This document shows positions 33,927 to 44,000 of a DNA stretch of 64,000 nt, in pieces; position 1 is the stretch's first letter, and the number at the start of each line of letters is the position of its first letter. The notes beneath the pieces are model-generated. The model saw only the letters and a program-made list of their open reading frames with translations. It was not told the origin of the DNA and made no database searches. Source of the DNA: UKL13-3 sp044353855 (GTDB lineage: Bacteria > Bacteroidota > Bacteroidia > UKL13-3). Made by a program: the position numbers and the translations under genes. The DNA lies in the NCBI GenBank assembly GCA_044353855.1, contig JBILBF010000002.1, forward strand, positions 248,001 to 312,000, written 5' to 3'.

Positions 33927-35348
33927 TTACACCATTTTAGGTTCTACCAGTATCACTTCTTCTTTATCTATAACAACTTGACCAGGCGAGGCTCCTTTAG
34001 GTTTTCGAACAAATTTTTTTAGCGTATAACTTACAGGAACCAAAGTACTTCCTTTTGATTTGGAATAATATGCGGCTAGCTCTGCAGCTCGTTTGAGCAC
34101 ATTGTTTGAAAAATCTTTACCGGGCTTCCACTTTATCAATACATGCGAACCACTTACATCTTTAGCATGCAACCACATATCATTTTTATGCGAATGTTTT
34201 AATGTGAGAACATCATTATTGGCTGCACTTTTTCCAACCCAAATTTGAAAACCTTCATGTTCAAATTGTTTAAAAAGGATGTCAACTTGTTTTTGAATAC
34301 CTGCTTTGGGTAAATATGGTTTTAGGTCTTTTAGGTTCTCAATAAGCTGTAACTTGTTTATTGATGTATAAAGTTGCTTCAACCGAGTTTCTGCTAGTTC
34401 TTTTTTTTGCCTCAAAAGATTAAGTTCAGTTGAACTGTTTTTATGCTTTCGGAAATAATAGGCCGCATTTTGTTGTGCATTTAACTCTTTTTTTAGCTTT
34501 ACCATCAACTGTGTATTTCTGTAAAAATCATACAAATCGGCCTCCGTCATTTGTGGTTTAATTTGCTGCAAATTAGCCATTATAATATGCCCAATTTCTT
34601 CATTTGATACAGTTGATTGTAGGTGTAAAAATGCTTGATCGTTTTTTAATCGAATCCCTTCAAGTTTTTTAGCTTCAGCAGTATAGTTGCTAAGCAATTG
34701 CTGCTTAGTTGTGGTAAAATGATAATAACTCAAACACAGTCGGCTAAATTCTGTCAGTATAGTTAACACATCAGTAGACTGTAATATCAGTGTATCTAAT
34801 TGAATGGAAGTAGAAACATAAAAAGGATGTTGATGCGTACGTTGGTATATAAAATAATCAGTGCAAACCTCCTTATTTTCGACTGTTTTTGACGTAAAGG
34901 AATCCAATGTTAGTTCCCAATCATTCACTATATTTTTTCTAAAAACAGCCTCTACCTGTTGGTCATTAAACAGCAACACATTCACTAAGCTATCATATAG
35001 TTTAAACACCAATTGAAAGTGGTGATCAAATTGAAACACAAAAGAGCGATTTCCAATATGTTGAACGACAGCATTAATCTTCTTTGTACAAATGGCTTCA
35101 AAACAGGTTTGAGCATTGGATGCTTTCTCGGGCTTGTGAGTATCGAACAACAAAAAACAAGATTGATAACGCATGATTATTTTAAACGTAAACCAATGTG
35201 ATTGTTTGGTGCAAAAAACCAATATCAATTCTTCTTTACTCAACGTGTATGCATCATGTAAAACTGCATCTGTTAACACACTCTTCAGTTTTTGAGAAAG
35301 GGCCGAAACAATTGGGTATTGTTGGTGTTGAGAAAAGGGAATACTCAT
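33927..35348 (-). CDS. NFACT domain protein (RqcH-like)
   Basis: This 473-residue NFACT family protein is related to RqcH, which helps rescue stalled ribosomes by binding the 50S-peptidyl-tRNA complex and adding C-terminal alanine tails. The C-terminal NFACT-R part is clear (NDMWLHAKDVSGSHVLIKWK ... KPKGASPGQVVI), preceded by long coiled-coil helices (about 220-330). The N-terminal part is shorter and more divergent than in Bacillus RqcH. The start at 35348 follows the upstream stop by 4 bp; a TTG at 35363 would overlap it. Confidence 0.88.
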   Translation of the reverse strand: MSIPFSQHQQYPIVSALSQKLKSVLTDAVLHDAYTLSKEELILVFCTKQSHWFTFKIIMRYQSCFLLFDTHKPEKASNAQTCFEAICTKKINAVVQHIGNRSFVFQFDHHFQLVFKLYDSLVNVLLFNDQQVEAVFRKNIVNDWELTLDSFTSKTVENKEVCTDYFIYQRTHQHPFYVSTSIQLDTLILQSTDVLTILTEFSRLCLSYYHFTTTKQQLLSNYTAEAKKLEGIRLKNDQAFLHLQSTVSNEEIGHIIMANLQQIKPQMTEADLYDFYRNTQLMVKLKKELNAQQNAAYYFRKHKNSSTELNLLRQKKELAETRLKQLYTSINKLQLIENLKDLKPYLPKAGIQKQVDILFKQFEHEGFQIWVGKSAANNDVLTLKHSHKNDMWLHAKDVSGSHVLIKWKPGKDFSNNVLKRAAELAAYYSKSKGSTLVPVSYTLKKFVRKPKGASPGQVVIDKEEVILVEPKMV

Positions 35349-35352
35349 AACA

Positions 35353-36117
35353 CTAACAATCAATCACAAGCTCATCATATGCTAAAAATACATTAGGAGG
35401 AAGCATTTTTTTTACTTCATCATGTAATCCTAACTGATGGCTGATATGGGTAAGATAAGCTTTTTGTGGTTTTATTTCATCAATAATTGCAAGCGCTTCT
35501 TGCAAACTGAAATGAGAAATATGAGGTTCAATACGCAATGCATTTAATACAAGAGTATGGCAACCCTTCATTTTCAATTTCGATTCAGCAGATATATAAT
35601 TCGCATCCGTTATGTACACAAAGTTATTAAACCTAAAACCCATAACAGGTAATTTATAATGCAATACTTCAATTGGCTCGATGCTCAAACCCTGCACATC
35701 AAAACAAGCATCAGGATAAATGCGGTGAATAGTTAAATCAGGTATTCCAGGATATTTAAACTCCGAGAAAATATAATGAAATTCAGTGTGCATTTGTTTT
35801 TCGACACTATCAGAACAATAGACATCTACAGCTTTTTTGCTCCGAAAATTAAATCCTCTGATATCATCCAAACCAGCAATATGATCTTTGTGTGCATGGG
35901 TAAAAATAAGCGCATCTAATTTTTGGATTCCAACACGCAACATTTGTTGCCTAAAATCAGGACCAGAATCCACAACAATATCTAACCCATTATGTTGAAC
36001 TAAAATGGAAGAGCGTAATCTTTTATCTTTACCATCTACAGATTGGCAAACGATACATTGGCAGGCAATTAATGGCACGCCTTGAGATGTTCCTGTTCCT
36101 AAAAAAGTAACTTGCAT
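35353..36117 (-). CDS. PhnP-like MBL-fold phosphodiesterase
   Basis: This 254-residue metallo-beta-lactamase fold protein has the site H74-x-H76-x-D78-H79 (THAHKDHIAGLDDIR). An N-terminal cysteine trio (C19, C21, C24) resembles the extra zinc site of PhnP. Relatives hydrolyse cyclic or nucleotide phosphodiesters. Without other phosphonate genes, a general phosphodiesterase role is more likely than C-P lyase metabolism. It is the upstream partner of the NFACT gene. Confidence 0.9.
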   Translation of the reverse strand: MQVTFLGTGTSQGVPLIACQCIVCQSVDGKDKRLRSSILVQHNGLDIVVDSGPDFRQQMLRVGIQKLDALIFTHAHKDHIAGLDDIRGFNFRSKKAVDVYCSDSVEKQMHTEFHYIFSEFKYPGIPDLTIHRIYPDACFDVQGLSIEPIEVLHYKLPVMGFRFNNFVYITDANYISAESKLKMKGCHTLVLNALRIEPHISHFSLQEALAIIDEIKPQKAYLTHISHQLGLHDEVKKMLPPNVFLAYDELVIDC

Positions 36118-36267
36118 TGAACTGCTAACATACTTTTAAAAAACATGATTTTTCTGAAATATTTTAAAAATCCTATATTGGTCAATAGTTAGAAGCCAAA
36201 AAACATAATTTACCCTTGCTAAAAGTACAATAGTATTTAGTCGGAGTATTCCACTTTTGGATAAAAC

Positions 36268-39207
36268 ATGCGGACCAATTACTTAACTACCTATACATAT
36301 ATAACCTGTCTGCTTTTAGGCTTACATGGATTGTTGCATGCCCAAAACATCATTCCAAACGCTAGCTTTGAAAACATCACTACCTGCCCATATCAACCAG
36401 CTATGGGTGTAAATACACAAATAAATTTAGCTTCAGGATGGAGTCAACCTACTTTAGGAAGTACAGACTATTTTAATACGTGTGCCTTACAAAATTCAGG
36501 GGTAAAACCTCCCATAACAACCCTTGGGTACCAACAACCTCGAACTGGAAATGCATATGCAGGTTTTGTTGCGTATACCTTTACCCCACCATTGGGGAAT
36601 ACCGATTTAGTTAGAGAATATTTACAAATTGAGCTGTCTCAACAATTAACCAATGGAAAAAATTATTACTTCGAAATGTTTGTATGTTTATCAAATATAA
36701 TCAGCAACAGAAGGCCTACGGCCAATATTGGAGCAGCTTTTACCGCCTCACCAATAGCTCGATTAGATGATGGTCCATTCATTCTTTCACCTCAAATTGT
36801 TTCAACTTCTTTTATTACAGATACTTTAAACTGGACAAAAATAGCAGGTAGTTTTATCGCTAATGGAACAGAAAAGTACGTAACAATAGGTCGATTTGGA
36901 CCCGCTAATACAGCTACATTAACTTATTTACCAGGGGATGCTGGCATAATGAATTCTTATTATTTCATAGATGATGTTACACTTGTTGACTCTTGTCCTT
37001 CCTTTACTATTCCGCCCAATTTTTTAGGAAGTGATATCAACCTAGGATGTATTGCAAAACCTTTTTTTACCACACTCAATGCAACAAACGTTTTAGCCAA
37101 AAACTATTTATGGAGCACGGGGGAAACGACTCCAACTATTAACATTACAGACTCTGGACATTATTGGGTAAAACTATCAGATGGTAAATGTGCTGCTGTT
37201 GATACTGTCATTGTTTCATCTATTACAAAACCTTCTTTTTCTCTTGGAAATGACACAGCTGTTTGCTTTAAAAAAACACTCACATTACGTCCTACACCAA
37301 TTGATAACCGATATACTTACACATGGATAAAACAAGTTGGACCCATTAATTTTGAACTAGGTACTGGCACTTCTTTTTCATTAAAATATGCCGAAAAAAT
37401 AATTTTAGAAGCCAATAATAATGGCTGTAAAGGGTATGATACGGTTTCTGTAAAAGTATCAACTTTGGACTCCTTAATTTTAAGAACAGACACAACCCTG
37501 TGCAGGCAAAATTCGTTATTTCTGAACGCAACAAAAACGGGTGTTACAAAATATAAATGGAGCACTTTTGATACTATACCTATTATTAAAACTACAGACA
37601 ACACACTCTATTGGGCCGAAATCACCGATGGACTTTGCATCAGCAGAGACAGTGTTAAACTAACGTTTAAAGGAGCTATAAAAACAAAGGGAGATACCAT
37701 TGTATGTGGTAAACAAAACCTCAATATAGTTGCTGACCCTACATCAACTTCTTTTGTTTGGAACACAGGACAAAACACTTCTGCTATTCAAATTGCTTCT
37801 GGTGGTAACTATTGGGTTACGCAACTTAAAGATGCCTGTATTACAACGGATAGTTTTACTGTTTTAATGGATTCAATCCCATACATAAATTTGGGTGATG
37901 ATGCTTTTATTTGTGTTGATCCTGTTTATAAACTTGACGCTTATTCGCCCTATGCAAAACGTTATCTATGGAATACTACAGAAACAAGTTCCTTCATTTT
38001 AATTCAGGATAATGGTCGTTACAGTGTAACAGCATATGGTGATCATTGTTCCTTTACTGATGCCATAAATTTAAGGACTCAAGTTAACACCCCCTTTTCT
38101 TTTGGAGCTGATAAAACAGATTGCTTTGATAGCGAAGTACTCCTAACATCTACAAGTTTTTTAATGGACTCCTATTTATGGAGTACCGGAGAAACAACAC
38201 CTTCTATTAGCATAAAAACCCCTGGCAAATATTGGTTAAGAACTGAAAAAGGAATTTGTTTTAGTTCAGACACGATTGAGCTCTTTGAAAAGAAACAACC
38301 CTACCTAAAACTTCCTGAAGACACCATCATCTGCTTAGGAATGCCCTTTAATATTGAAGGAAAGGATAGCGGAACAATAGTACAATATGATTGGAACAAT
38401 GGGCAAAATTCTAAAATTGCAACCATTGATTACCCTGGTTTATTTATTTTAAAAGTAACAAATGATGAAGGGTGTTCAACAAAGGATAGTATAGAACTAA
38501 CAAGTTATCCGGCTATAAAATTATTTAATACGTCCAAAGCATATTTCTGTGAAAACGATTCGGTTTTACTTACGCCTATGAAAAACCTTACTTCATACAA
38601 ATGGCAAGATGGAAGTTCGGATCCAACATATTATGCCCAAACAGAAAACACCTTTTGGGTAAGTGCTATTGATACACTTGGGTGCTTGAGTAAAGACAGT
38701 ATTGTGACGATAAAAAACAAGTTGCCACACATTAGTATGGATACATTTATTCTTACTTGTGATCTAAACTTTGTACTTGAACCTCAAGAAGTTTATCAGC
38801 GTTATACATGGCAAGACGGAAGTTCAAATGCGCAATTTAAAGTGACTGATTTTGGAACTTTTTATGTAACCGTAACCGATAACAATGGGTGTAAAAATAG
38901 TATTGAAACCATTGTGCAAAATAACTGCCCACCATCCGTTGATGTTTCAAATGTTTTTTCTCCTAATGCCGATGGATTGAATGATGTTTTACTCCCAAAA
39001 TATGAACATATCATTGAAACCCATTTTGTGATTTACAACAGATGGGGGCTAAAAATATTTGAAACGAATAATATACTTGAAGGGTGGGATGGTAAGACAA
39101 AACAAGCATTTGATGCCGATAATGGTGTGTATTATTATGTGTTAACATGCAAAGGAAACGCCAATCAGGTATTTGATAAAAATGGAACCATTACGCTTAT
39201 ACGTTAA
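36268..39207 (+). CDS. Giant secreted repeat protein with T9SS type B sorting domain
   Basis: This 979-residue protein has a signal peptide, then an N-terminal module (about 25-240, IIPNASFEN start). About nine beta-sandwich repeats follow with a ~69-residue period, each centred on a YxWSTGETT-like strand (near 279, 348, 429, 497, 566, 634, 708, 777 and 846). The end is a gliding-motility-associated/type B sorting domain (VFSPNADGLNDVL ... YNRWGLKIFE). Each repeat has paired cysteines. It is probably a surface adhesin or matrix protein. Confidence 0.92.
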   Translation: MRTNYLTTYTYITCLLLGLHGLLHAQNIIPNASFENITTCPYQPAMGVNTQINLASGWSQPTLGSTDYFNTCALQNSGVKPPITTLGYQQPRTGNAYAGFVAYTFTPPLGNTDLVREYLQIELSQQLTNGKNYYFEMFVCLSNIISNRRPTANIGAAFTASPIARLDDGPFILSPQIVSTSFITDTLNWTKIAGSFIANGTEKYVTIGRFGPANTATLTYLPGDAGIMNSYYFIDDVTLVDSCPSFTIPPNFLGSDINLGCIAKPFFTTLNATNVLAKNYLWSTGETTPTINITDSGHYWVKLSDGKCAAVDTVIVSSITKPSFSLGNDTAVCFKKTLTLRPTPIDNRYTYTWIKQVGPINFELGTGTSFSLKYAEKIILEANNNGCKGYDTVSVKVSTLDSLILRTDTTLCRQNSLFLNATKTGVTKYKWSTFDTIPIIKTTDNTLYWAEITDGLCISRDSVKLTFKGAIKTKGDTIVCGKQNLNIVADPTSTSFVWNTGQNTSAIQIASGGNYWVTQLKDACITTDSFTVLMDSIPYINLGDDAFICVDPVYKLDAYSPYAKRYLWNTTETSSFILIQDNGRYSVTAYGDHCSFTDAINLRTQVNTPFSFGADKTDCFDSEVLLTSTSFLMDSYLWSTGETTPSISIKTPGKYWLRTEKGICFSSDTIELFEKKQPYLKLPEDTIICLGMPFNIEGKDSGTIVQYDWNNGQNSKIATIDYPGLFILKVTNDEGCSTKDSIELTSYPAIKLFNTSKAYFCENDSVLLTPMKNLTSYKWQDGSSDPTYYAQTENTFWVSAIDTLGCLSKDSIVTIKNKLPHISMDTFILTCDLNFVLEPQEVYQRYTWQDGSSNAQFKVTDFGTFYVTVTDNNGCKNSIETIVQNNCPPSVDVSNVFSPNADGLNDVLLPKYEHIIETHFVIYNRWGLKIFETNNILEGWDGKTKQAFDADNGVYYYVLTCKGNANQVFDKNGTITLIR

Positions 39208-39214
39208 TTAATGA

Positions 39215-40384
39215 TTAATGGTTAATCCATAATCGATGAACTGTTTTACCTTTTTCTGTATCTATCAAAAGGGTATATAATCCATTAGGCAATGCTGATA
39301 CATCAAGTTGTTGATGTTTGTTTGTTACGTCAATAAATTGTCCGTTTGAACTACATAACATAAGTTTTAAAACAGGATAAAGGGATTGAATGGATACTGT
39401 TTGAGAAGCTGGATTTGGAAATACAATAATGGAATTCGGCATCAACTCTACTAATCCTGTTGGCAAAGGTTTAGTTTTTCGCTTCATATTATACTTACTA
39501 AGTATAGGATAATGATCACTTGTTGAATTACCAAAATTAGGAATTTGTGATGCCGTTTGTGTCATAACCAACGCAGAGTTTTGTATGTAAAAAGAATCCT
39601 TTAAAGAAGACGAAATTAAGTGATGGTCAATCATATTAGGATAACTTACCGTAGATTGTTTGTTGGAAGTGGTAAGCCATAAACTTGGATAAAAATAACG
39701 GCTTGAATCTGATGTAAAATTAGCAAAAGGAGAAACAAGGTAATTGCCATTAACAGACACAATGGATTCATCCAAATCATCATTCCAATCACCTAGTACT
39801 ATTACCTTTTTTTGGCTCCTATTTTGGTCTAAAAAAGTTTTCAAAAAACCTGCAGCATTTTTTCTTCGGGTATAAGAACTTTCTTTTTCAGATTGGTTTC
39901 CAGTGTTAGCTTTAAGATGTAATACATAACAATAAAATGTATCTGTTTGTATCGTATCTTTTGAACGTAATACTACCTCTAAAGGTGGTCTTCCAGCAAA
40001 ATCGTAGTTATATATTGATTCCGTTAAAATATTTCCTGAATTAATCACATCAAATTTATTCTTCTTCCAAATCAAAGCTGTTTTTTGCGTTTGAGAAAAC
40101 CTAGACACAACAGCCTCATATTCGACCATCTCAGTTAACAACGAAGTAAATGTAGTTGGGTTTGACACTTCGGCTAATCCCCAAATATCAATATCTGTAT
40201 TGTTAAGTAGATTTTTCACATTGGTATATTGCAACAGTTCATCTGAAGGGCCATTTGTTGCATCTCCAAACCATTCAATATTCCAACATCCAATATCTAG
40301 CAATGAATCACTTCCTATTTGAGTAACTTGTGCATGAGCACCTAAACATAAAAATGTTAATATAGCAACGTAGTGTTTTTTCAT
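39215..40384 (-). CDS. Secreted endonuclease/exonuclease/phosphatase with T9SS domain
   Basis: This 389-residue protein starts MKKHYVAILTFLCLGAHAQ, a signal peptide. EEP-fold motifs are IGCWNIEWFGD, LGDWNDDLDES and the late SDHYPIL. The last ~75 residues form a type A sorting domain (VFPNPASQTVSI ... VHRLWINH). It should be an extracellular or surface nuclease or phosphodiesterase. The ATG at 40384 overlaps the TGA of the upstream membrane gene as ATGA. The longer frame to 40423 would lie inside that gene. Confidence 0.93.
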   Translation of the reverse strand: MKKHYVAILTFLCLGAHAQVTQIGSDSLLDIGCWNIEWFGDATNGPSDELLQYTNVKNLLNNTDIDIWGLAEVSNPTTFTSLLTEMVEYEAVVSRFSQTQKTALIWKKNKFDVINSGNILTESIYNYDFAGRPPLEVVLRSKDTIQTDTFYCYVLHLKANTGNQSEKESSYTRRKNAAGFLKTFLDQNRSQKKVIVLGDWNDDLDESIVSVNGNYLVSPFANFTSDSSRYFYPSLWLTTSNKQSTVSYPNMIDHHLISSSLKDSFYIQNSALVMTQTASQIPNFGNSTSDHYPILSKYNMKRKTKPLPTGLVELMPNSIIVFPNPASQTVSIQSLYPVLKLMLCSSNGQFIDVTNKHQQLDVSALPNGLYTLLIDTEKGKTVHRLWINH

Positions 40385-41358
40385 TTTTGTTTTTTGATAA
40401 AATAGAGCATCCACATCCAACATATAAAACCCAATACAATAGTAAGTAACATTTGAGCACCGTGAATAACAATTGCCATTGCATTACCTACTAATAGTGA
40501 GACTCCAAATAAGGCAAATGCATTGCTTACTAAAAAATGGTAAGCTCCCATCCCACCTCCTTGAATAGGAACCGACCTTCCAATGCTACCTACAGCCATT
40601 ATAACCAGTGCTTCTTTCAACCCCAATACTGCAGTTTCGGGAAATGTAAAAAACCATAAATAGGTCATTAAATAATAACAACTCCAAATGCCGAACGTAT
40701 ATACCAAGAATAGAAGTCGTTGATTGAGAAAAAAAATACGCTTAAAGGATTCAATTGATTGTTTGATAAATACCACAACCCGATTAGGGTTGCTTATCTT
40801 TTGCACTGCTACATAACCTACAATCACTACAATCAATACAATCAAAAGCAACAACAACCAAGGAATTTGGATTAATACTGTATACAAAGGCGAATAAATC
40901 TGTTGGTCAAAAAACAACGAAGACTGATTGTAATTAATACTAGCAACAACAAAAACAATCCCCAATAAACATATAATATCAATCACTCTTTCAACAACTA
41001 CGCTCATAAGGGCTTTTTCTATTGGCACTTTAGCAGTTTTGTTTAAGACAACACACCTCACTATTTCGCCTAATCGTGGAGTAGCAAAATTAACTGCATA
41101 ACCCATACTGAGTGCTGCAAAAAGATGTTTTGTTGAGGGCGTTTCGTGCATGGATTCCAATACTATTTTCCACCGTAGTGAACGAAACCAATATCCAATA
41201 ATTGATATGGCAAAAATGGGTATTGCAATGGTGTAATGTCCTTGTTGTATAACAGATATAAGTTGTCCAAGATCTAGTTTTCCAATTGATAAAAAAACCA
41301 ACAATAAACCAATTCCTAAGAATATAAAAAAACTAAAACTTGTTTTACCATTCAACAT
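40381..41358 (-). CDS. Lysylphosphatidylglycerol-synthase-like membrane protein (UPF0104)
   Basis: This 325-residue polytopic protein of the flippase-like UPF0104/LPG_synthase_TM family lacks the soluble aminoacyl-transfer domain of MprF. Recognisable are WRSLRWKIVL-like YWFRSLRWKIVLE, the GYAVNFATPRLGEIVRC segment and IQGGGMGAYHFLVSNAFALFG. Relatives move or modify lipids. It overlaps the secreted nuclease gene by four bases. Confidence 0.9.
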   Translation of the reverse strand: MLNGKTSFSFFIFLGIGLLLVFLSIGKLDLGQLISVIQQGHYTIAIPIFAISIIGYWFRSLRWKIVLESMHETPSTKHLFAALSMGYAVNFATPRLGEIVRCVVLNKTAKVPIEKALMSVVVERVIDIICLLGIVFVVASINYNQSSLFFDQQIYSPLYTVLIQIPWLLLLLIVLIVVIVGYVAVQKISNPNRVVVFIKQSIESFKRIFFLNQRLLFLVYTFGIWSCYYLMTYLWFFTFPETAVLGLKEALVIMAVGSIGRSVPIQGGGMGAYHFLVSNAFALFGVSLLVGNAMAIVIHGAQMLLTIVLGFICWMWMLYFIKKQK

Positions 41359-41507
41359 ACATACTTTAATAAAAAAGATACCAACAAGATTTATGAATTG
41401 AAGCGTTCAGTTTTTTTTTATAAAGTTGCAAATATACACAATTCAGCTAAGGAAACTGAAGCGATTAAGCACCATAAAACATTCTACGTATTTTTAAGAA
41501 AATAACA

Positions 41508-41537
41508 TTGAAAATGTAAATACTTCAGATACTTTTG
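41508..41537 (+). promoter_or_regulatory. Probable promoter of DUF6588 gene (TTG-N19-TACTTTTG)
   Basis: TTG at 41508-41510, 19 bp, then TACTTTTG at 41530-41537. The coding start is 22 bp downstream, leaving a leader of about 15 nt. Confidence 0.65.
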
Positions 41538-41559
41538 AGAGAACCAAAAATAAAAACTT

Positions 41560-42699
41560 ATGAAAAACTCACAACAAATACTCAAAAAATTAACCTTAGC
41601 TATTGCTATATCGGCTAGCACAATGCAACTAATGGCACAAGGAGATGCAGCACAATTAATTAAAGCTGGTACTGCAGATGTGAATATGTTGATGAATGGA
41701 TATATGAGTCCATTGTTAAAATCATTTGGAGCAGGACTCAATAGTGGTTGGTACCAAACAGCTAAGCCACATGGCATTGGAGGATTTGATATCACTGTGT
41801 CTAGCAATATTACGTTTGCACCAACAGAAGATTTAACCTATAGTTTAACTGGATTGCAAAAATTGCAACCCGCAAATCCAGGTGAAACAACCGCACCTAC
41901 TATATTTGGAGATGCAAAAGCAGGTCCCAAGGTTAATTTAGTAGAAAAAAGTCCATTTACCGGTAATGATACTGTTTTAACAAGTTTTGTATTACCACAA
42001 GGATTAGGTGTGAATTTATTTGCAGTACCAACTGCTCAGCTTTCAGTTGGTGTTGGTTTAGGAACAGATATTTCTGTTAGATTTATGCCAAAAATGAGTG
42101 CTGGTGATATCGGTATTGGCCTTTTTGGGTTTGCTGTGAAGCACGACTTTAAACAATGGATTCCAGTCATGAAAGACTTACCTTTTGATTTATCGGCAAT
42201 GTTTGGATACACTACTGCAAATGCAGATTTAAGATTTACAGGTGCATCTTCCATCCAACCTGATAAAGACACAAATATTTACAACCCCAATCCTGGTAAA
42301 AAATACACCAATCAAAAAGCTGAGTTCAAATCAACCGCTTGGACAACCAATTTAATTATTTCTAAAAAACTAGGTCCTTTTACGCCCTACCTTGGTGTTG
42401 GATACCAACAAGCAAATACTACGCTTGCTTTATTGGGTGATTACCCTATAACAGTTCCTAATAACCAAGCTGATGCAACAAATCCAGCTTCACCGTCATT
42501 TGGAAAAGCAGCAGTTATCAGCGACATTTCTGACCCTGTTAACATTGAAGGAAATATTTCAGGTTTTCGTGCCAATGTTGGTTTCCGGTTAAAGCTTGCA
42601 GTATTAACCATTCATGGCGATTATACATTTGGACAATACAATGTTGCTTCTGTAGGATTGGGATTAAATATACAATCAATTGCTCCGTTTAAATTATAA
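41560..42699 (+). CDS. DUF6588 family outer-membrane protein
   Basis: This 379-residue protein has a signal peptide ending LMAQG, then AGTADVNMLMNGYMSPLLKSFGAGLNSGWYQTAKPH, characteristic of DUF6588 proteins of Bacteroidota. Alternating barrel strands extend to a C-terminal aromatic end (LGLNIQSIAPFKL). An outer-membrane barrel is likely and function is unknown. It is a single-gene unit with its own promoter and a strong terminator. Confidence 0.9.
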   Translation: MKNSQQILKKLTLAIAISASTMQLMAQGDAAQLIKAGTADVNMLMNGYMSPLLKSFGAGLNSGWYQTAKPHGIGGFDITVSSNITFAPTEDLTYSLTGLQKLQPANPGETTAPTIFGDAKAGPKVNLVEKSPFTGNDTVLTSFVLPQGLGVNLFAVPTAQLSVGVGLGTDISVRFMPKMSAGDIGIGLFGFAVKHDFKQWIPVMKDLPFDLSAMFGYTTANADLRFTGASSIQPDKDTNIYNPNPGKKYTNQKAEFKSTAWTTNLIISKKLGPFTPYLGVGYQQANTTLALLGDYPITVPNNQADATNPASPSFGKAAVISDISDPVNIEGNISGFRANVGFRLKLAVLTIHGDYTFGQYNVASVGLGLNIQSIAPFKL

Positions 42700-42718
42700 T
42701 TTGTACTCTATGATACTT

Positions 42719-42754
42719 AAAAGAGGCTGTAACCACACACAGCCTCTTTTTTTT
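42719..42754 (+). terminator. Rho-independent terminator after DUF6588 gene
   Basis: A perfect 12-bp stem AAAAGAGGCTGT / ACAGCCTCTTTT encloses an 8-nt loop, and the T-run continues to 42754. It lies 20 bp after the DUF6588 stop. Confidence 0.95.
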
Positions 42755-42944
42755 ATACCCAAATGCAATAGAAAGAAACAATCTTTTACTCAAAAAAGTC
42801 GAGATAAATCAATCATAAGGAACCACATTCATTTCCCGAAATAAAGCAATACATGTACACTACTTCAAAACCAATACAGTTATACCTGTTTTAGTCCAAT
42901 AATTGCAAAGTCTTAATCAACATAAATCAGTTGGTAATTTCATA

Positions 42945-42973
42945 TTGCAAAATCAATTAATTATGTAAGTTTG
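42945..42973 (+). promoter_or_regulatory. nuo operon promoter (TTG-N18-TAAGTTTG)
   Basis: TTG at 42945-42947, 18 bp, then TAAGTTTG at 42966-42973, 22 bp before nuoA. It lies between the DUF6588 terminator and the first nuo gene, where the operon promoter is expected. The rest of the 240-bp gap holds no other feature that I can see. Confidence 0.65.
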
Positions 42974-42995
42974 CACGCTTACAAAAAAAATCAGC

Positions 42996-43358
42996 ATGTC
43001 TAACTCAATTGATTATATAGCTATCTTCATCCAATTTTTAGTGGCAATGGGCTTTATTGTTACAACTATGATTGTATCACATTGGGCAGGACCAAAACGA
43101 AAAAACGAAAAAAAGCTTTCCAATTTTGAATGCGGCATTGATAGCCAGGGAAATGCAAGACTTCCTTTTTCCATAAAATATTTTCTTATTGCCATTTTGT
43201 TTGTACTATTTGATGTTGAAGTTATATTCATGTATCCATGGGCGGTCAATTTTAAACAATTGGGAACTTTTGGTTTTATGGAAATGTTGCTTTTTACAGG
43301 AACCCTTTTATTAGGTTTTTTTTACATCATCAAAAAAGGTGGATTAAAATGGGAATAA
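42996..43358 (+). CDS. nuoA: NADH-quinone oxidoreductase subunit A
   Basis: This 120-residue membrane subunit of complex I has three helices. The conserved loop is FECGIDSQGNARLPFSIKYFLIAILFVLFDVEVIF, the ND3-like loop near the quinone site whose cysteine is at FEC. It is the first gene of the complete nuoA-N operon. A 92-bp spacer precedes nuoB. Confidence 0.97.
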   Translation: MSNSIDYIAIFIQFLVAMGFIVTTMIVSHWAGPKRKNEKKLSNFECGIDSQGNARLPFSIKYFLIAILFVLFDVEVIFMYPWAVNFKQLGTFGFMEMLLFTGTLLLGFFYIIKKGGLKWE

Positions 43359-43450
43359 TTTGTTGTTATCGACTATGTTCTCTATAAAATATCATTTCAA
43401 ACTAAATAGTAGTCATAGTGGTTTAACAAGATAAGAATCAATCAAAAAAA

Positions 43451-43996
43451 ATGTCGACAGATATACAAATAGTAGCCGCACCAGCAGGAATTGAAGGACC
43501 AGGCTTTTTCGCAACTTCTTTAGATAAGATGATTGGTTTAGCTCGCGCAAACTCTTTATGGCCTTTGCCATTTGCAACTTCTTGCTGTGGTATCGAATTT
43601 ATGGCAACGATGGGTTCAAACTATGATTTAGCTCGTTTTGGTTCAGAGCGCATTAGTTTTTCGCCTCGCCAAGCCGATGTGTTATTAGTTGCAGGTACCA
43701 TTGCTAAAAAAATGGGCCCTGTTTTAAAACAAGTTTATTTACAAATGGCAGAACCCCGCTGGGTGATTGCCATTGGAGCTTGTGCCAGCAGCGGAGGCAT
43801 ATTTGATACCTACTCTGTACTTCAAGGTATTGACAAAATCATTCCTGTTGACGTATACGTGCCAGGTTGCCCTCCTCGACCAGAACAAATCATTGATGGA
43901 GTAATAAAATTACAGGAATTGGCTAAAAACGAAAGCCGTGGACGCAGAAATACACCTGAATACAAAGCTTTATTGGCATCATACGGAATAGACTAA
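43451..43996 (+). CDS. nuoB: NADH-quinone oxidoreductase subunit B
   Basis: This 181-residue subunit carries the terminal 4Fe-4S cluster N2 that hands electrons to quinone. The four ligands are visible as C45, C46 (TSCCGIEF), C111 (GACASSGG) and C140 (PGCPPRPE). The protein is peripheral, at the membrane junction. nuoC follows after 4 bp. Confidence 0.98.
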   Translation: MSTDIQIVAAPAGIEGPGFFATSLDKMIGLARANSLWPLPFATSCCGIEFMATMGSNYDLARFGSERISFSPRQADVLLVAGTIAKKMGPVLKQVYLQMAEPRWVIAIGACASSGGIFDTYSVLQGIDKIIPVDVYVPGCPPRPEQIIDGVIKLQELAKNESRGRRNTPEYKALLASYGID

Positions 43997-44000
43997 TACC

